NCBI GenBank assembly: GCA_001692895.1
Contig: KV748260.1
Location: 434,001 to 498,000 of the forward strand
From: Cenococcum geophilum 1.58
Lineage: Eukaryota > Ascomycota > Dothideomycetes > Gloniales > Gloniaceae
Length of the DNA: 64,000 bases
Direction: 5' to 3'
Every line of letters starts with the position of its first letter. Position 1 is the first letter of the stretch. Positions 45,790-57,272 of the stretch are shown here, in pieces. Under the pieces are notes generated by a model. The model ran no database searches. It was not told where the DNA came from and was given only the letters and a program-made list of their open reading frames with translations. A program made the position numbers and the translations under genes.

Positions 45790-48249
45790 ATGCCTTTAAT
45801 GTTTCGCGAGGCTTTTCCCGGTCATACAACCGCCGGCTTTATAATCGATGCTTCTGTCAACTCTACCGACTATGGGAATCATCCGTGGCTTCGTTCTGGC
45901 AATCATAACGGATCTAATATCGGCCAAGTTGGCTCACTTTGCTCAACGTGTAGACAACTAAACTTCGAATATCTATTTCGGCAACCCCTCAGCCAAGTTA
46001 AAGTGGCACAAACTCAAGAGGAAGAAATACCGCTGATTAGACTGACTGATGGTATTTGCCTCGGTTTCGTGGACGAAATCAGGCGAAGACAGGATTGTGT
46101 CTTTTGCAAGCTCGTTACCTTGGTATTATCTAAACAATGTGCTGACCGAGTTCTCCCGTCTAGTATTGATGGTCAGCGAGTCGAGTGTTACATTATGAAT
46201 ATTGTCCAGGAAACTCATAAGATCTCTATGGATTTTACTTCTGTATTAGCCCGAAATGAGCCTTACGCGCTTCAACTCAATATCAAAACCCAGCCTTCAC
46301 TGATTCCTGATCCTCTCCTAACCAAGGGTTCCGCAAGCCCCATATCAAGGATCCAGCTGCTCGCAGACCCCGGGTCAGAAAAATCCACAAGCTGTTATGG
46401 AAGGCCAATGTCGAACACTACCACAGACTTCCGTCTGTTAACCAACTGGATTAATGACTGTCAAGCCAGCCCCAGAAGAACCCAGTTAGACCGTGTGGGA
46501 TTACTTGCTGAAGATCCTTTCAGGATACGGCTCATCGACATCAAGCGCCGCTGTCTAGTGCAGTGTCGCCTTCACGGCAAGTTCGATGACTTCGCGGCTT
46601 TGAGTTATATGTGGGGTTCCCAGAAACCTCTAATGCTATTGAGCACAAATCTTGCGGAACTAGAGGAGGAAGATGGCTTATCGCCATTCGATCCTAGAAT
46701 CCCCCGGACAATTAAGGACGCCATGGTACTTTGCGAACGCTTAGAAGAAGCTTATCTTTGGGTAGATTCTCTTTGCATAATGCAGAACACTTCCGAGGCT
46801 TTGGACCAGATCAAAAGAATGGATTCAATTTATCAGAGCTCCAAATTCACAATTGTGGCAGCACATGGCATAGACTCAGAAGCAGGTTTGCCTGGAGTCA
46901 GACCGAGCTCGCGCATTCTTGAACAACGAGTAATAGATGTACGCGGATTGAAACTCGCAAATGTCTTGCCACAGTTCACGTACTCTGTAGACAACTCCCT
47001 ATGGAATACTCGGGGATGGACCTATCAGGAACGCCTCTTATCAGAGAGGAAACTGGTGTTCACATCGGATCAAGTCTACTTCCAGTGCGATCATGGAGAT
47101 TGCTCTGAGGATGCCTATTCCACTTTTCATCAATCTTCAGTGTTAAATGAGTTTCCTCCCTTGGAAAATAAATCCCTCTATAAGATACGCCTCCGCAACG
47201 CCATCAGTTTTGATGTTTATACCATGATGGTAGAGGAGTATACAAGGAGGAACTTGTCCCACGGAGAAGACATTGTGAACGCCTTTGAGGGAGTTTTGCA
47301 AGTACTTAACAGGCGCTTCTTCATGATGCGCCCCGTTGTCTTCGGCATACCGCTGTGCATATTGGATATCTCGCTTTTATGGCATCCCGCTAAGGCGCTC
47401 TGCCGACGATCAGGCAACGGATCTAGACATGGAGGCTTCCCAAGCTGGTCTTGGGCAGGCTGGATAGGCCCAATCGAGTATCAGTTTTTAATGAATGCTT
47501 CGGAGCGGACCATCCTATGCGCGACCTGGCTGGACGGCAACCAGCGATGCCACCAGGAACGCCCGTTGCCATCAACTGTTACCGGTCGGCCTCCTCCATC
47601 ATGGCCTCATTGGGACAAGTGGGAGCGCTACGTCTCTCGTTACGAAGAGATATACTACGTCGAAAAGAACGGAGACCCAGAATGCTGGCTCTGCCACCCA
47701 ATTGATTCAGCGAGAACATTGCCGGTAACAGATACACCAATGGATTCCACCGGTACCTTGCACCTCATAGCTGAGGTTGCGACTCTAAAGATCACAGAGG
47801 AACACTCCACATGGAGCTCCACATGCACTTCAGACTCCCATGACGTCTGTAATCTTGTTATCTTTGACTCTCAAGGTCACCGTGCTGGCATAGCTGTGGT
47901 TGACGGAACGACAGCGCAGGCAATCAGAAACCAGCCACAGAGCCAATCCTTTATCAAATTATCTCAAACCGCACTCTCGAGCGGAAGAGACGACCCGTCC
48001 TGGGACCCAGTTACAGAGAGTTATATTGGAGTTCCTGGTGCGCCGGCGATCAATCCGCAGCCAAACACTGGGCAGGGTGATGAGCTTTTTGATCCACAAT
48101 ACTATGATGCCAATATTTGTTGGTGCTTGTATAATGTACTAATGGTTGAATGGCAAGACAACGTGGCTTATCGGCTTGGGATTGGTCTCGTTCACATTCA
48201 CGCCTTTGATGCGGCAGAGCCTGTAAGAAAGCGGCTTCTCCTCGGGTGA
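45790..48249 (+). CDS. HET-domain protein (heterokaryon incompatibility type)
   Basis: An open frame with first ATG at 45790 gives 819 aa. It may extend 5' by splicing, since the frame stays open up to 45685. The N-terminal part has a C-x2-C pair (SLCSTCRQLNF), as often seen before HET domains, and RRRQDCVFCKLV. The HET core follows: DDFAALSYMWGSQKPL near residue 265, YLWVDSLCIMQ near 325 and NTRGWTYQERLLSERK near 406. HET proteins trigger non-self recognition and cell death between incompatible hyphae when they meet a partner; which partner is unknown. The C-terminal 300 residues carry no domain I know. It sits in an accessory block beside a LINE and a pseudogene. Confidence 0.88.
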   Translation: MPLMFREAFPGHTTAGFIIDASVNSTDYGNHPWLRSGNHNGSNIGQVGSLCSTCRQLNFEYLFRQPLSQVKVAQTQEEEIPLIRLTDGICLGFVDEIRRRQDCVFCKLVTLVLSKQCADRVLPSSIDGQRVECYIMNIVQETHKISMDFTSVLARNEPYALQLNIKTQPSLIPDPLLTKGSASPISRIQLLADPGSEKSTSCYGRPMSNTTTDFRLLTNWINDCQASPRRTQLDRVGLLAEDPFRIRLIDIKRRCLVQCRLHGKFDDFAALSYMWGSQKPLMLLSTNLAELEEEDGLSPFDPRIPRTIKDAMVLCERLEEAYLWVDSLCIMQNTSEALDQIKRMDSIYQSSKFTIVAAHGIDSEAGLPGVRPSSRILEQRVIDVRGLKLANVLPQFTYSVDNSLWNTRGWTYQERLLSERKLVFTSDQVYFQCDHGDCSEDAYSTFHQSSVLNEFPPLENKSLYKIRLRNAISFDVYTMMVEEYTRRNLSHGEDIVNAFEGVLQVLNRRFFMMRPVVFGIPLCILDISLLWHPAKALCRRSGNGSRHGGFPSWSWAGWIGPIEYQFLMNASERTILCATWLDGNQRCHQERPLPSTVTGRPPPSWPHWDKWERYVSRYEEIYYVEKNGDPECWLCHPIDSARTLPVTDTPMDSTGTLHLIAEVATLKITEEHSTWSSTCTSDSHDVCNLVIFDSQGHRAGIAVVDGTTAQAIRNQPQSQSFIKLSQTALSSGRDDPSWDPVTESYIGVPGAPAINPQPNTGQGDELFDPQYYDANICWCLYNVLMVEWQDNVAYRLGIGLVHIHAFDAAEPVRKRLLLG

Positions 48250-48521
48250 AGATGAATGGGGGTCTGGCACGGGCGTAGCCGATATTTCAGACCGTCCTTG
48301 CCGTTGAAGCAGGTCCTCTGCGCAGATCCATAGCCGTACCTAGATTGACATACTGGTCCCACAAAATCTGCGAATGATGCCAACTTGGGCTCGGCGTTGA
48401 AACGTATTTGAGCAAAATACAGTTGTAACAGTAATCTGATCGCACTTTTCTAATATTCCATGCTTCTCATCTTACCAAAGCCTTTGTATATACAGTCTAT
48501 CCTAACAGCCGTCGTTTCAGA
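48250..48521. other. intergenic
   Basis: Short 3' flank; nothing seen. Confidence 0.35.
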
Positions 48522-49330
48522 ATGACTGCAACTAATTCCGAAGACCTCGCCCTCCCCAAGGGGCCCCTCCTTGTCACCGGCGCGACCGGACACACAGCAC
48601 CCAACATCAACGAAGTGCTCTCCTGAATACGAGACCGCAATCGCGGAAGATATAGCGTGCGAAGGCGCTTTCGACGAAGCCGTAAAAGGCGTAGATATCA
48701 TCGCCCGCACTGCCTCCGTCATGTCCTTCTCAGCGAATCCGCACGAAGTCATTCCAGCCACAATTGCCGGGGCTACAGGCATTCTCAAGTCAGCCGCCAG
48801 AGAGCAACACATCAAGCACCGCAGCAACGATCCCCAAACCTAGAAAGAAATTTAAAATTGACAGGAACACCTAGGACGATGAAGCTGTCCGCGATGCGTA
48901 GGCTTCTCCGCCATACAATGCTGACCGGGCTTTTACGGTATATGCAGCCAGCAAGACCGAAGCAGAGAGGGCGGTGTGGAAATCTGTGGAAGAGCAGAAG
49001 CCGCATTTTGTCGTTAACTGGGTGAATCCTAATGCAAACCTGGGGAGGATTCTGGCTAGCCCGGGTGCTACAGGAAATTGGGTGCCAAGAGTCCTGAAAA
49101 GGGATACATCTATTGATACTCCACCTCGTACGCTGATCTCTCCTGGAAATATAATTGTTAAAGGGGAAGCTGACGCTTATTAGAGTATATGATTAATGTC
49201 ACGGATAATGCACGCATCCATCTCGCTGCCCTTATGGACCGGCTCAGTAAAAAAGGAACGGATCTTAACGTTCGACACCCCGCTCAGTTGAAGTGATAAA
49301 GGGAATCTGGAGAGCGTTGCATAGCTATAA
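48522..49330 (+). pseudogene. NAD(P)-dependent epimerase/ketoreductase (extended SDR) pseudogene
   Basis: Starts with a Rossmann motif (PKGPLLVTGATGHTAP) and hits a TGA at 48624-48626. A second frame then resumes at EYETAIAEDI and reads EGAFDEAVKGVDIIARTASV, VIPATIAGATGILKSAARE, the typical middle of fungal Gre2-like reductases. Roughly 35 codons are missing between the two. In another frame the gene goes on (DDEAVRDA, stop, ASPPYNADRAFTVYAASKTE, with the active-site Tyr/Lys; then VVNWVNPNANLGRIL; later YMINVTDNARIHLAALMD). At least two frameshifts, several stops and deletions. Catalytic Y-x3-K is present, but the protein cannot be made whole. Confidence 0.75.
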
Positions 49331-50415
49331 ATATCGTAGATACCCAATACACCCGCTGGTAAATTGAAAGCAAGAGCCATCATGCGCGTCCTAGCCTGCC
49401 GGCACGGTGCAGGGAATACTTCGAGCAACATGCTAATATCTTTCAGCTTTCTATTAGCTAATATTTATAACGCTAGCTTGAAACTCCACAGCCCTATCAA
49501 TGGAATTCTTGTAGTTATAGTAGCAGTACCCACAATCTCATTGTAATGGTAGGATATATTCCTAGGACTCGCGGCGGGGATGCATATAACTATTTTATTA
49601 GTTACATAAGTTATGATTACTATATAATCTAATTAATTATAATCAAAATCAATCTTTTGGTTATGATTACGTGTTTATGATCAATATAATTACCCGTAGT
49701 AAGAACAGGTAGGAATAGCATGTGGTCGTGGTCCGGGGGCTGGCGGTGGCTTTTTCGCGACCCTTTTGGAAGTAGGATATTGAGTAGGCTGTACAAGATC
49801 TATATTATTAGAAATGTAGTTATAAACCGTTGTGGTGGTGGAATTAATTGATAAAGTTATCTATTCTCACTTAACGTGAGGAAGTTGATGTTCCTTGATT
49901 GCGTGCACGGGCCACATCTCTAAGTACACGTTGGATTCTCACCGAGCTGAAGCTGCACACGATTGGACTGATGTAAGCGAAGATGTCGGACGGACAAGTC
50001 AATGATGAGAACTCTGTCTTGAAATGAGGCTTTGGAGCCTCTATATATACACGAGGTGGGTAGGCCACTGGTACCCCTAATCTATCCTTGATATAGTAGT
50101 GATTGACACCAGGCCGATTGTAGCCGACAGTAACCGCTACGGTCGACAGAAGCTACGAAGGTTCAGCAAGATAAAGGTGCAGCTCGTCAGCTACAGTACA
50201 CACTCAGTGCACTTGATTCAAGTTGTGAAGAATTAAATCTCTTTGTTAGAGAGGAAGTGTCTTCGAAAATTAGTTTTACAAATTAACTCCTAATGGCGGT
50301 TTATCTTAACCAAGCTATCGTGATAGCCATCCTTCCAATCCCTACATTACTACATTATCATTATCCGCGTTTTAGAATTAAGTCTTACGTTGCAACACAG
50401 GACCGACAAAAGAAA
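49331..50415. other. intergenic with very AT-rich core
   Basis: About 49570-49690 is an AT-rich stretch with repeated GTTATGATTAC-like motifs. A TATA-rich tract lies at about 50040-50060 (CTATATATACACG). I see no gene. A short stretch at 50199-50215 (GTGCACTTGATTC) resembles one inside the LTR-like end at 63550, so a degraded solo LTR may lie here, unproven. Confidence 0.3.
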
Positions 50416-53229
50416 TCATAGCCAGCCTAAACCCAGACCAGCAGCGCCTACCAACCATCCCTCCAATCCTAAACGTCGCATATCCGCTCTAGGGTGGGCA
50501 GCGGCCCCCGTGAACCGCGAAACGGTAGATGATGCCGGAACAGGTGGAGGTACAGAGGTTTTGATGGTTGTTAAAGTGAAGATGCCGGAGCCCGCGTTTG
50601 ATGTTGATTGAAGTGGATTTGATGAGGGCTGGTTTGGTTCGGAGGAGCTCCCTGAAGTTGAGATAACTATTAGGCTTGTTCCCAGTGAAGGAGAGGCTGC
50701 CAACGACGAACCCGCCAGCACAAGACCGCTTGATGGTTGAGAAGGTTGAATTGCCGAATTTGGTTGAGACGCACTAGGGCTATTGAATGGAGCGCTTGCT
50801 GGTAGAGACGTACCGAGCGTGCTGCTTGGCGCTGGCGCAGAGGAGCTGCTTGGCGCTGGTGCGGGAGAACTGCTTGGCGGTGCAAAACTCTGTGGAAGAG
50901 CTGCTGTGGATGATGGAGGTGGAGGCGCTGGTGTCGATGTCCCTAATGGTGGAGCGAGGTTTCCAGTATCTTCTTGCGCCAGGGAATAATGTGTCGAGGT
51001 AACAGCGTCAATTGCCGGAACACTTGTCACTGAAACAACGCCGACCGCTGTTGATGCAACCTGGGCAGTCGTGGTCCCTCCTACAATAGGATCGCACGAG
51101 GAGCCGATTGGTGTACCAGAAAGCTGCACGAGGACTGTTGGCAACGAATTCAAATATGATATGAGTGTGGATGGGGGCTTTCCCGATTCTGAGACACTGG
51201 CAGATGGGAATATTAACGGTGCGAAGTCGGTGGGAGAAGGAAGAACTAGCTTCTCAGTCGCCGTAAGACATCCTGTGCTAACGGGTACAACAAATATGTG
51301 ACTGAAGTCTATATATGCCACATATGTAGTAGGGTAAGTCCTAGGAGTATTAGTTTTTAGTTGCAGTTGATACTTTTTGTACTTACAGAACCACACTATT
51401 AAAAGTCCAAGTAATCGCTGAAGTTGCGGAAGAAATCGGCGGGTTCGGGAGAGTTGCTGTGACGTAGCTTGTCTTGTTCGTACCGTCAGGTAAACCGGTG
51501 ATAAAGACATCGACGCTTCTTGTGAAATAAGTAACTGTACTTGTCGAAACTTGGCCTGGAAAAGAGACGAGAGTAGCTGTGACATCGACTTCGCAGCCAT
51601 TGGCACATGTAGGGGCGAGGGTAGATGAGCTCGGAAAGGCTGTTTTTGTAATAGTAGGGCCTTCCTCAAGGGAAGTCTCGACTACCGTTGGACCAGGTTG
51701 TATTGAAACTATCGCCGTAGTTGAAATTATTGTTGACAGGATCGTGCTAGCTGGAATAACCGATGTGGTCGTGATTGTTTGGATTTGGCCGGACTGAGTT
51801 ATAGTCAATGTCGTGGATACAGTTTGAGCTGGCTGGGTCTGAGCGACGGTAAGGGTGACCAAACTGATCTGAGTGGGACCTGGAGCAGTGGAAACCACGA
51901 TGCTCGTCTGGATTGGGCCAGGGACTGTCGAAACGATCGTAGTAGGAACGGGGGAAGGCGTGGTAATCGTGAAAGTTCGGCCCGAGGCAGTGGTTGTAAA
52001 AGTAACATTCCGCTCTATTGTGGTTGTTAGAGTAACAAGACTTAGCACCGCCTGTGTGCTGAGGATAGTTTCGTCGCTGATGACCGTTGTTGGGACGGTG
52101 AGTTCCGTAGTCCTAATGACGAAGTCTGTTTCAGCACTGAGGAAAGTCTGGGGAATGTCAGTGCGTCCAAAATCAGTACGATTTGGAAACCACCAGGGAC
52201 ACATTGGGTACCTTAGTTATATCGATTGTCGTGGGTACTGTTGAAGTAAAGACCTAGAGCACATATTAGAAAAGGGTTGTAGAATCAAGCGGTTCGGAAT
52301 TTAAATACCTCGGTTGAATATACTGTTACAGGAGTAGTTACGTCATCAATCTACCAATCATGTTAGGTTATAAAAAGCATCCTAGGCACATGTTTACCAA
52401 GAGCATACCTCAGTGCTATAAATAATTTGGATGGTTGTGACTGTTAAAAAGTCGGTAGTTGCAGCCGTCAAGAAGTCCGTGGTCGTGTCCACCTCCGTGC
52501 TTACAGTAGTGAACCAGCTCGTCACGGTTTCAAAGTCGGTGATTGTTTCAATGTCCGTAGTTGTGTCTAACTCTGTGCTAACTGTAGTAGACCAGTCGGT
52601 AACGGTTCTGAAGTCTATGGAGATTTCTAGATCTACGCTGGTAGTGGTATACCAATCAGTGATAGTTTCGAAATCTGTGGAGGTATAATAATCCGTGGTG
52701 GTGTCCAATTCCGTGCTGACTGTAGTATACCAATCGGTAGCGGTCTCGTAATCGGTTGTCTCTAAATCTGTGCTAATGGTGGTATGCCAGTCCGTGCTAA
52801 TCTTTGTGGCCCAATCGGTAATAGTTTTGAAATCTGTCACAGTGACGTATTTTGTGTGCTCAATGGTTATGGGAACCTGAACCGTGTACCAATGGTCAAT
52901 GGTAGCTGATAAGGTTTTGCACATTGAATAGGTGGGAGTGCTGGAGGACAGGGGTGTCCATGCCGAGGTACTTTGAGTCGAGCTTTGAGACGTAGTGTAA
53001 GGTGTCTCGGATAAAGATGGAGTGCCCCACGATGATGTACTTTGTATTGCACTCTGTGGTGCATTTGTTGCTAAAGTTGACAATAAGCTCTCGCGGGATG
53101 TAGAATTCGCTGCATGCACCCCTGTGAGCATGGCCATACTATGATAACCTCACACTTACCTGAGAAGTATGTTGAGGTCACACTAGTACCCCCACCAACT
53201 ATAGCGAGCACGAGCGAGAAGCTGTGCAT
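50416..53229 (-). CDS. GPI-anchored Ser/Thr-rich cell-wall protein with WYTT repeats, six exons
   Basis: Exons 53229-53160, 53121-52409, 52350-52309, 52253-52212, 52147-51387 and 51340-50416 join in phase, giving 850 aa. Introns are 38, 58, 55, 64 and 46 bp. A signal-like N-terminus MHSFSLVLAIVGGGTS leads in. Exon 2 carries degenerate repeats of the form D-W-Y-T-T-V-S-T-E-L-D-T-T-T-D (about residues 100-260). Exons 3 and 4 are both 42 nt, phase 0 at each end (IDDVTTPVTVYSTE; VFTSTVPTTIDITK). A long Ser/Thr/Pro-rich stalk follows. The C-terminus (TGAAAHPRADMRR, then LEGWLVGAAGLGLGWL) fits a GPI-attachment signal. Likely a glycosylated wall or adhesin-type protein; the ligand is unknown. The 38-bp first intron is unusually short. 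Confidence 0.7.
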
Positions 53230-54432
53230 TGTGAACGAATGAATGCCGCTGTCGGCTACACAAACTGTTATCGTCAGGCTTGATGATCTGCGAAACATAC
53301 AGATCCGAAAGCATTTTCGGGAATCATTGAGACTGGGCTGCCCAGATGTCTTTTTCTCGGAATTAGAGAGCACAAAGGGAAGAGCGAGTCAGACGAAGGC
53401 GCCAAAAAATAGAAGTTGGATGGTTCAATCAGATTTCGTCCAAAAACGCTCGATTAAACTATATACCCAGGCAAACCGTAATGATGCTCGAATATTTCAA
53501 AATGACTTACCAAGCGAAGGTTGTTCTGGCGGGCTCGGGTTTGCGTGCTTTCTACTTGAAAGGGAAGCAGCGAGCAGCAGGCAGCAAGTCCTGATTATTT
53601 GAACCGACACGATCGGAGAGCAGTAGAACCTCGCGACAGGGTTTGTGCTGGCTGGGCTATGCAAGGCTTTCCAGCTAGAGCTCGAATGCTGCTATTTCAG
53701 TAGATATTGTATTGGGCTCACGCCGCTAACTCTAGGCAGCCGATAAGGGCTCAGGTGGCTTACACAAAAATGTTCGTGGGGCCGCGACAATAAACCCAGT
53801 TAATGCTGCGACATTTGCTTGAGCCTCACTGAGTTCGGTTTTACACGCATAATGGCCTGCTGGTGACGATGCCCGCCCTCTCGGCCCTCTCTATCAGGTC
53901 ACGAATCCATTCCGCAGGCTCTGGCTCTATATCCATGCCATTTCCCTCAATAAGGTTGACTTGTTTTCAGCCCTGCAGATGTTGCATTCGGAAGCGCTCA
54001 ACCATGAGCTGTTGCAATGCGAGGAATAAGCCATTCGCTGCGGACTAAGGCTAGCATACGGATTCTGTATGCGCTGCAGAGGGAGCGTTTTTGCTTCCCG
54101 CTGTAGTCGTGGGGCCCTCCTGTCGTAGCTTTTGTGGAGCCGTGGCAGCCGAATACAGTGTGGAGATAAAATAGAAAAGAGAGGCACGGGTGGCACGAGG
54201 GCCAAGACATGGAGGTGGCAGCAGGAGTGGCAGAGGTGCACGGGGCAATGGCGGGCTTCAATCCCTGGTGCGGCACGGATAACTAGCGCAAGGGGAGCAA
54301 AGCCCAGCCTCGAAATGGCGCAGAAGCTTGGTCGTAGTTCGCTGGAGCGTGCGTACCTGGATGGTGCGGCTTTTCTGCCCCTCCACCGGCCACTACCGAC
54401 CAACAGCCGCCACTAACTACTGCCATCTACTA
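53230..54432. other. non-coding stretch
   Basis: Several long-looking frames on opposite strands (53243-53602, 53927-54403) have no domain and overlap each other; not called. This is the 5' flank of the wall-protein gene and the left flank of the palindromic MITE. Confidence 0.4.
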
Positions 54433-54578
54433 CAAGGGGGCAACCTGAGCGGGTCACTCGCCCTCCCTGCAAGTTTTGATGACATTATAGTAATATCCTG
54501 GGAAAATAGTAAGTGCACGGCTATAATGCCACCGGAACTTGCAGGGAGGGCGAGTGGCCCGCTCAGGTTGCCCCCTTG
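54433..54578. mobile_element. palindromic Tc1/mariner-like MITE
   Basis: Two 58-nt arms (54433-54490 and 54521-54578) are inverted copies of each other around a 30-nt loop. Arms begin CAAGGGGGCAACCTGAGCGG. The element is flanked by TA (54431-54432 and 54579-54580), the Tc1/mariner target duplication. The few arm differences I see are all transitions (C/T or G/A), as expected for RIP or deamination of one arm. No coding capacity; it would form a strong hairpin. Confidence 0.75.
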
Positions 54579-54946
54579 TAGCTGGACGGAAAGCATCAAA
54601 CCCTCCACGCCCTCAATCTATTCTCGGTGCTGGCCCCTCCGCAAGGCTGTTGCTCAGCCCCAATGCTCACAAAACCTTCCGTTCCCCACCGGCCGCTTCT
54701 GGCTGTGCAATCCGCTCATGTAATTCAGGTCGCGATTGGGCTACGGATGAGCTCCGCTAGCTTGCGATATCTTGACCCTATTATCCTGCCCACGATTGTC
54801 CTTTTTATGCACTCTCTCGTGCGCGAGCCGCTTGTCGCTGAATTTTCTCCATTGTGAAGTATTGGCTGGTGCCATACATCCCAACGTCCTTCTTGCAAGG
54901 TGCTTCTCTAACTCCTCTGCCTGCTCGCCATGCCACATCTCTCGCC
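54579..54946. other. 5' flank of aspartic-protease-like gene
   Basis: No separate gene. An unrecognised upstream exon with the signal peptide could be hidden here, since the downstream frame is open above its first ATG to 54854. Confidence 0.35.
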
Positions 54947-56920
54947 ATGTCCTTGATAAGGCGAGCCGAGGCCACGACGATCCCGCTGCCGTATGTCTTT
55001 CCACCAAGCGGCTCGTTCGATGGAAACGACGGCGCTTGGTCGACATTCATAATAAACATAGGCGATTCCGGGAATGGCCACTCTGGGCAAGACTTCAAGG
55101 TCTTCATCTCCACTTCTGGCTCGGTGCCTTTGATACCCATACAGGCATCTTGGTGCGACGAGCCCGACCAACTCACTTGCGCAAAATCTCGTGGAGTCCA
55201 ACCTTACCAAGGTAATCAAGACTTGGGATTTCAATCCAGTGCGTCGTCGAGCTGGAAACAGTATGGAATTTACAACCTCAATCTTCCCACCAATGTCAAC
55301 TACCTGTCAGATTCTCAACCCAATGCATCATATGGGCTTGACACGGTTGGCCTTGGCGCCGACTCCTCAGCCAGTCCGCAGATAGCGTCTCAGTTGGTGG
55401 CCGGAATCACAACCGAAGGCTTTTTTATGGGAACTTTTGGCTTGTCCACCGCGCCAACAAGTCTCGGGAGTAGTGGGATTGACACATTCTTGACTGTTTT
55501 CAACACCTACAATAATACCCCAAGCTTATCCTACGGTTATACCGCTGGTGCTCAATATCGTAAGTAACATTTACCTATATTCTGCCTGCAACTAGCCCAG
55601 ACAGAAGCGCTGGGCTATCATCCGGTCAATATGGCCTGTGAGCCCTCTCTGGCTTATGGTCACGACTAGGATGAATGATGAACAACCCTTAAAATACTTC
55701 AAGCTTCAACATTCACTTGTTGACCTCTTTTAGATAACAAAGGTGTTCTGGGGAACCTCATCCTCGGAGGATATGACCAATCACGTTTTACATCTGGGGT
55801 GCAAATTTCCATGCCAGACCAACGCAACAGTTCCTTGGTAGTTGGCGTCCAATCCATAGTAGTCACCCCGGATAAGAACTTCGATACAAACGTTTACTCT
55901 CTAACTAGCGAGGGGTTTTACGCGCTTATTGATTCCACGCTTCCCTACCTGTGGCTGCCTCAATCAGTATGCGATAGTCTTGCAAATATTTTCCAGCTTA
56001 CCTACGATTCGAAAACATTTCTTTATACGGTCAACGACACCTCGCATACCCGCAATCTAAAGCAAAATGCAACAATATCCTTCAAAATTGGAAACACCGC
56101 AAACCCAAGCAACGATTTCACCTCTATCGTATTACCATACGCGGCTTTCGATCTACAAGCTTCATTTCCCATATATGACAATGCGACAAGATATTTCCCC
56201 ATCAAACCGTCTCCACCAGGCTACTATGTGCTCGGCCGCACTTTCTTACAAGAAGCGTATCTCGTTGTTGACTACGAACGGGGTAACTTCACAGTAGCCC
56301 CAGCCAACTTCTCCGATCCCCTGCCAAGCTCGCACATTGTAACCATATACTCCCCAAAACACCTTCCGCCCCAATCGAAACACTCTGGACCAAATACCAG
56401 AGCAATAGCAGGAATAGCTGTCGGCGCCACAATTTTTGTCCTGATTCTACTCCTTGCCGCATTCCTCCTCTGGCGGAATCGCCGCGAGCGGCCTAAGGAA
56501 GAGAAAGTCTTGGAGATTGACTCCGCCGCCGCAGGACCTGACGTTAAGGCACACCGGATCAGTGAACTCGCAACCCCAAACCTGCCGCCCCCTCGCTTCT
56601 CCAGTCAAGGCTACTTTGGTGACCAGGCCAAGCCGCCGCTTGTGGAGCCGATACTGGAGATGGAAAGCCCCCCAGCTGTTCTGGAGCTGGAGAGTCCACC
56701 GCTTTCAGATGCTTCACGGAGAAGTGACGGGCAATATTTTGATGGCCATTTCGGATCAGACGAGGAAAGGATGGAGGGGAGATTAGCAGGTGTTGGTGTA
56801 CATGAGCTGCCGGGTGATGATTCCATGTTTCAAGTGCAGGGGCAGCATTTTGAGCCAATCGTTCGGAGGTCAGGTGCAAGTCCACAAGAAAGCCCTAGGA
56901 CAGAAGACCCAGGGCATTAA
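54947..56920 (+). CDS. membrane-anchored aspartic-protease-like (A1 fold) protein
   Basis: Exons 54947-55559 and 55734-56920 join in phase across a 174-bp intron (GTAAGT...TTTTAG), giving 599 aa; the join reads GAQYHNKGVLGNLILGGYD. Peptidase A1-like features are FFMGTFGLSTAPTSLGSSGI, GNLILGGYDQSRF, ALIDSTLPYLWLPQSVC (the position of the second catalytic motif, here D-S-T) and YVLGRTFLQEAYLVVDYE. The first motif (family DTGSS-like) appears as ISTSGSVPLIP without Asp, so proteolysis is doubtful. One TM helix near residues 428-450 (IAGIAVGATIFVLILLLAAF) is followed by a basic stop-transfer WRNRRERPKEEK and a Pro/Ser-rich tail. No signal peptide is seen at this start; the true N-terminus may lie in an upstream exon. 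Confidence 0.72.
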
Positions 56921-57272
56921 GCGGGTAGGAAGACTTACTTTTTTTAATTCACGAACAACAATAGAATTAGTATTATGAGCTATTTAGCACATCTATTCAC
57001 TCGCTCGCAGAGATATATTCTGAATAATGTATTGTATTGGGGGGTGTAGGCCTGAGGAGAGGGTAATCTCGCCTCAGCCTGCTGCCTTGCGTAGTAGGTT
57101 CCCTACTGTCTCAAACAGTGGTAGATGATTACACACTAATTGCCCCCCTCGGGCCTACCGCAAGCCTAAAAAGCTGCAAAACTATCTATAGGGTGGAGGG
57201 TGAGAAAGCGAAAAGCCGAAAGGCTGATTGTGATAGATAGCAACGCGAACTTGTTCCGTCATCAACGGCAGA
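56921..57272. other. intergenic
   Basis: Nothing supported; 3' flank and promoter region. Confidence 0.35.

Noticed and set aside
54230-54300. possible tRNA-like B box (GGCTTCAATCCC)
   Set aside because: No matching acceptor stem or A box could be folded by eye, so no tRNA or SINE is claimed.
53927-54403. 158-codon minus-strand open frame
   Set aside because: No domain, low-complexity composition, several overlapping open frames on both strands.
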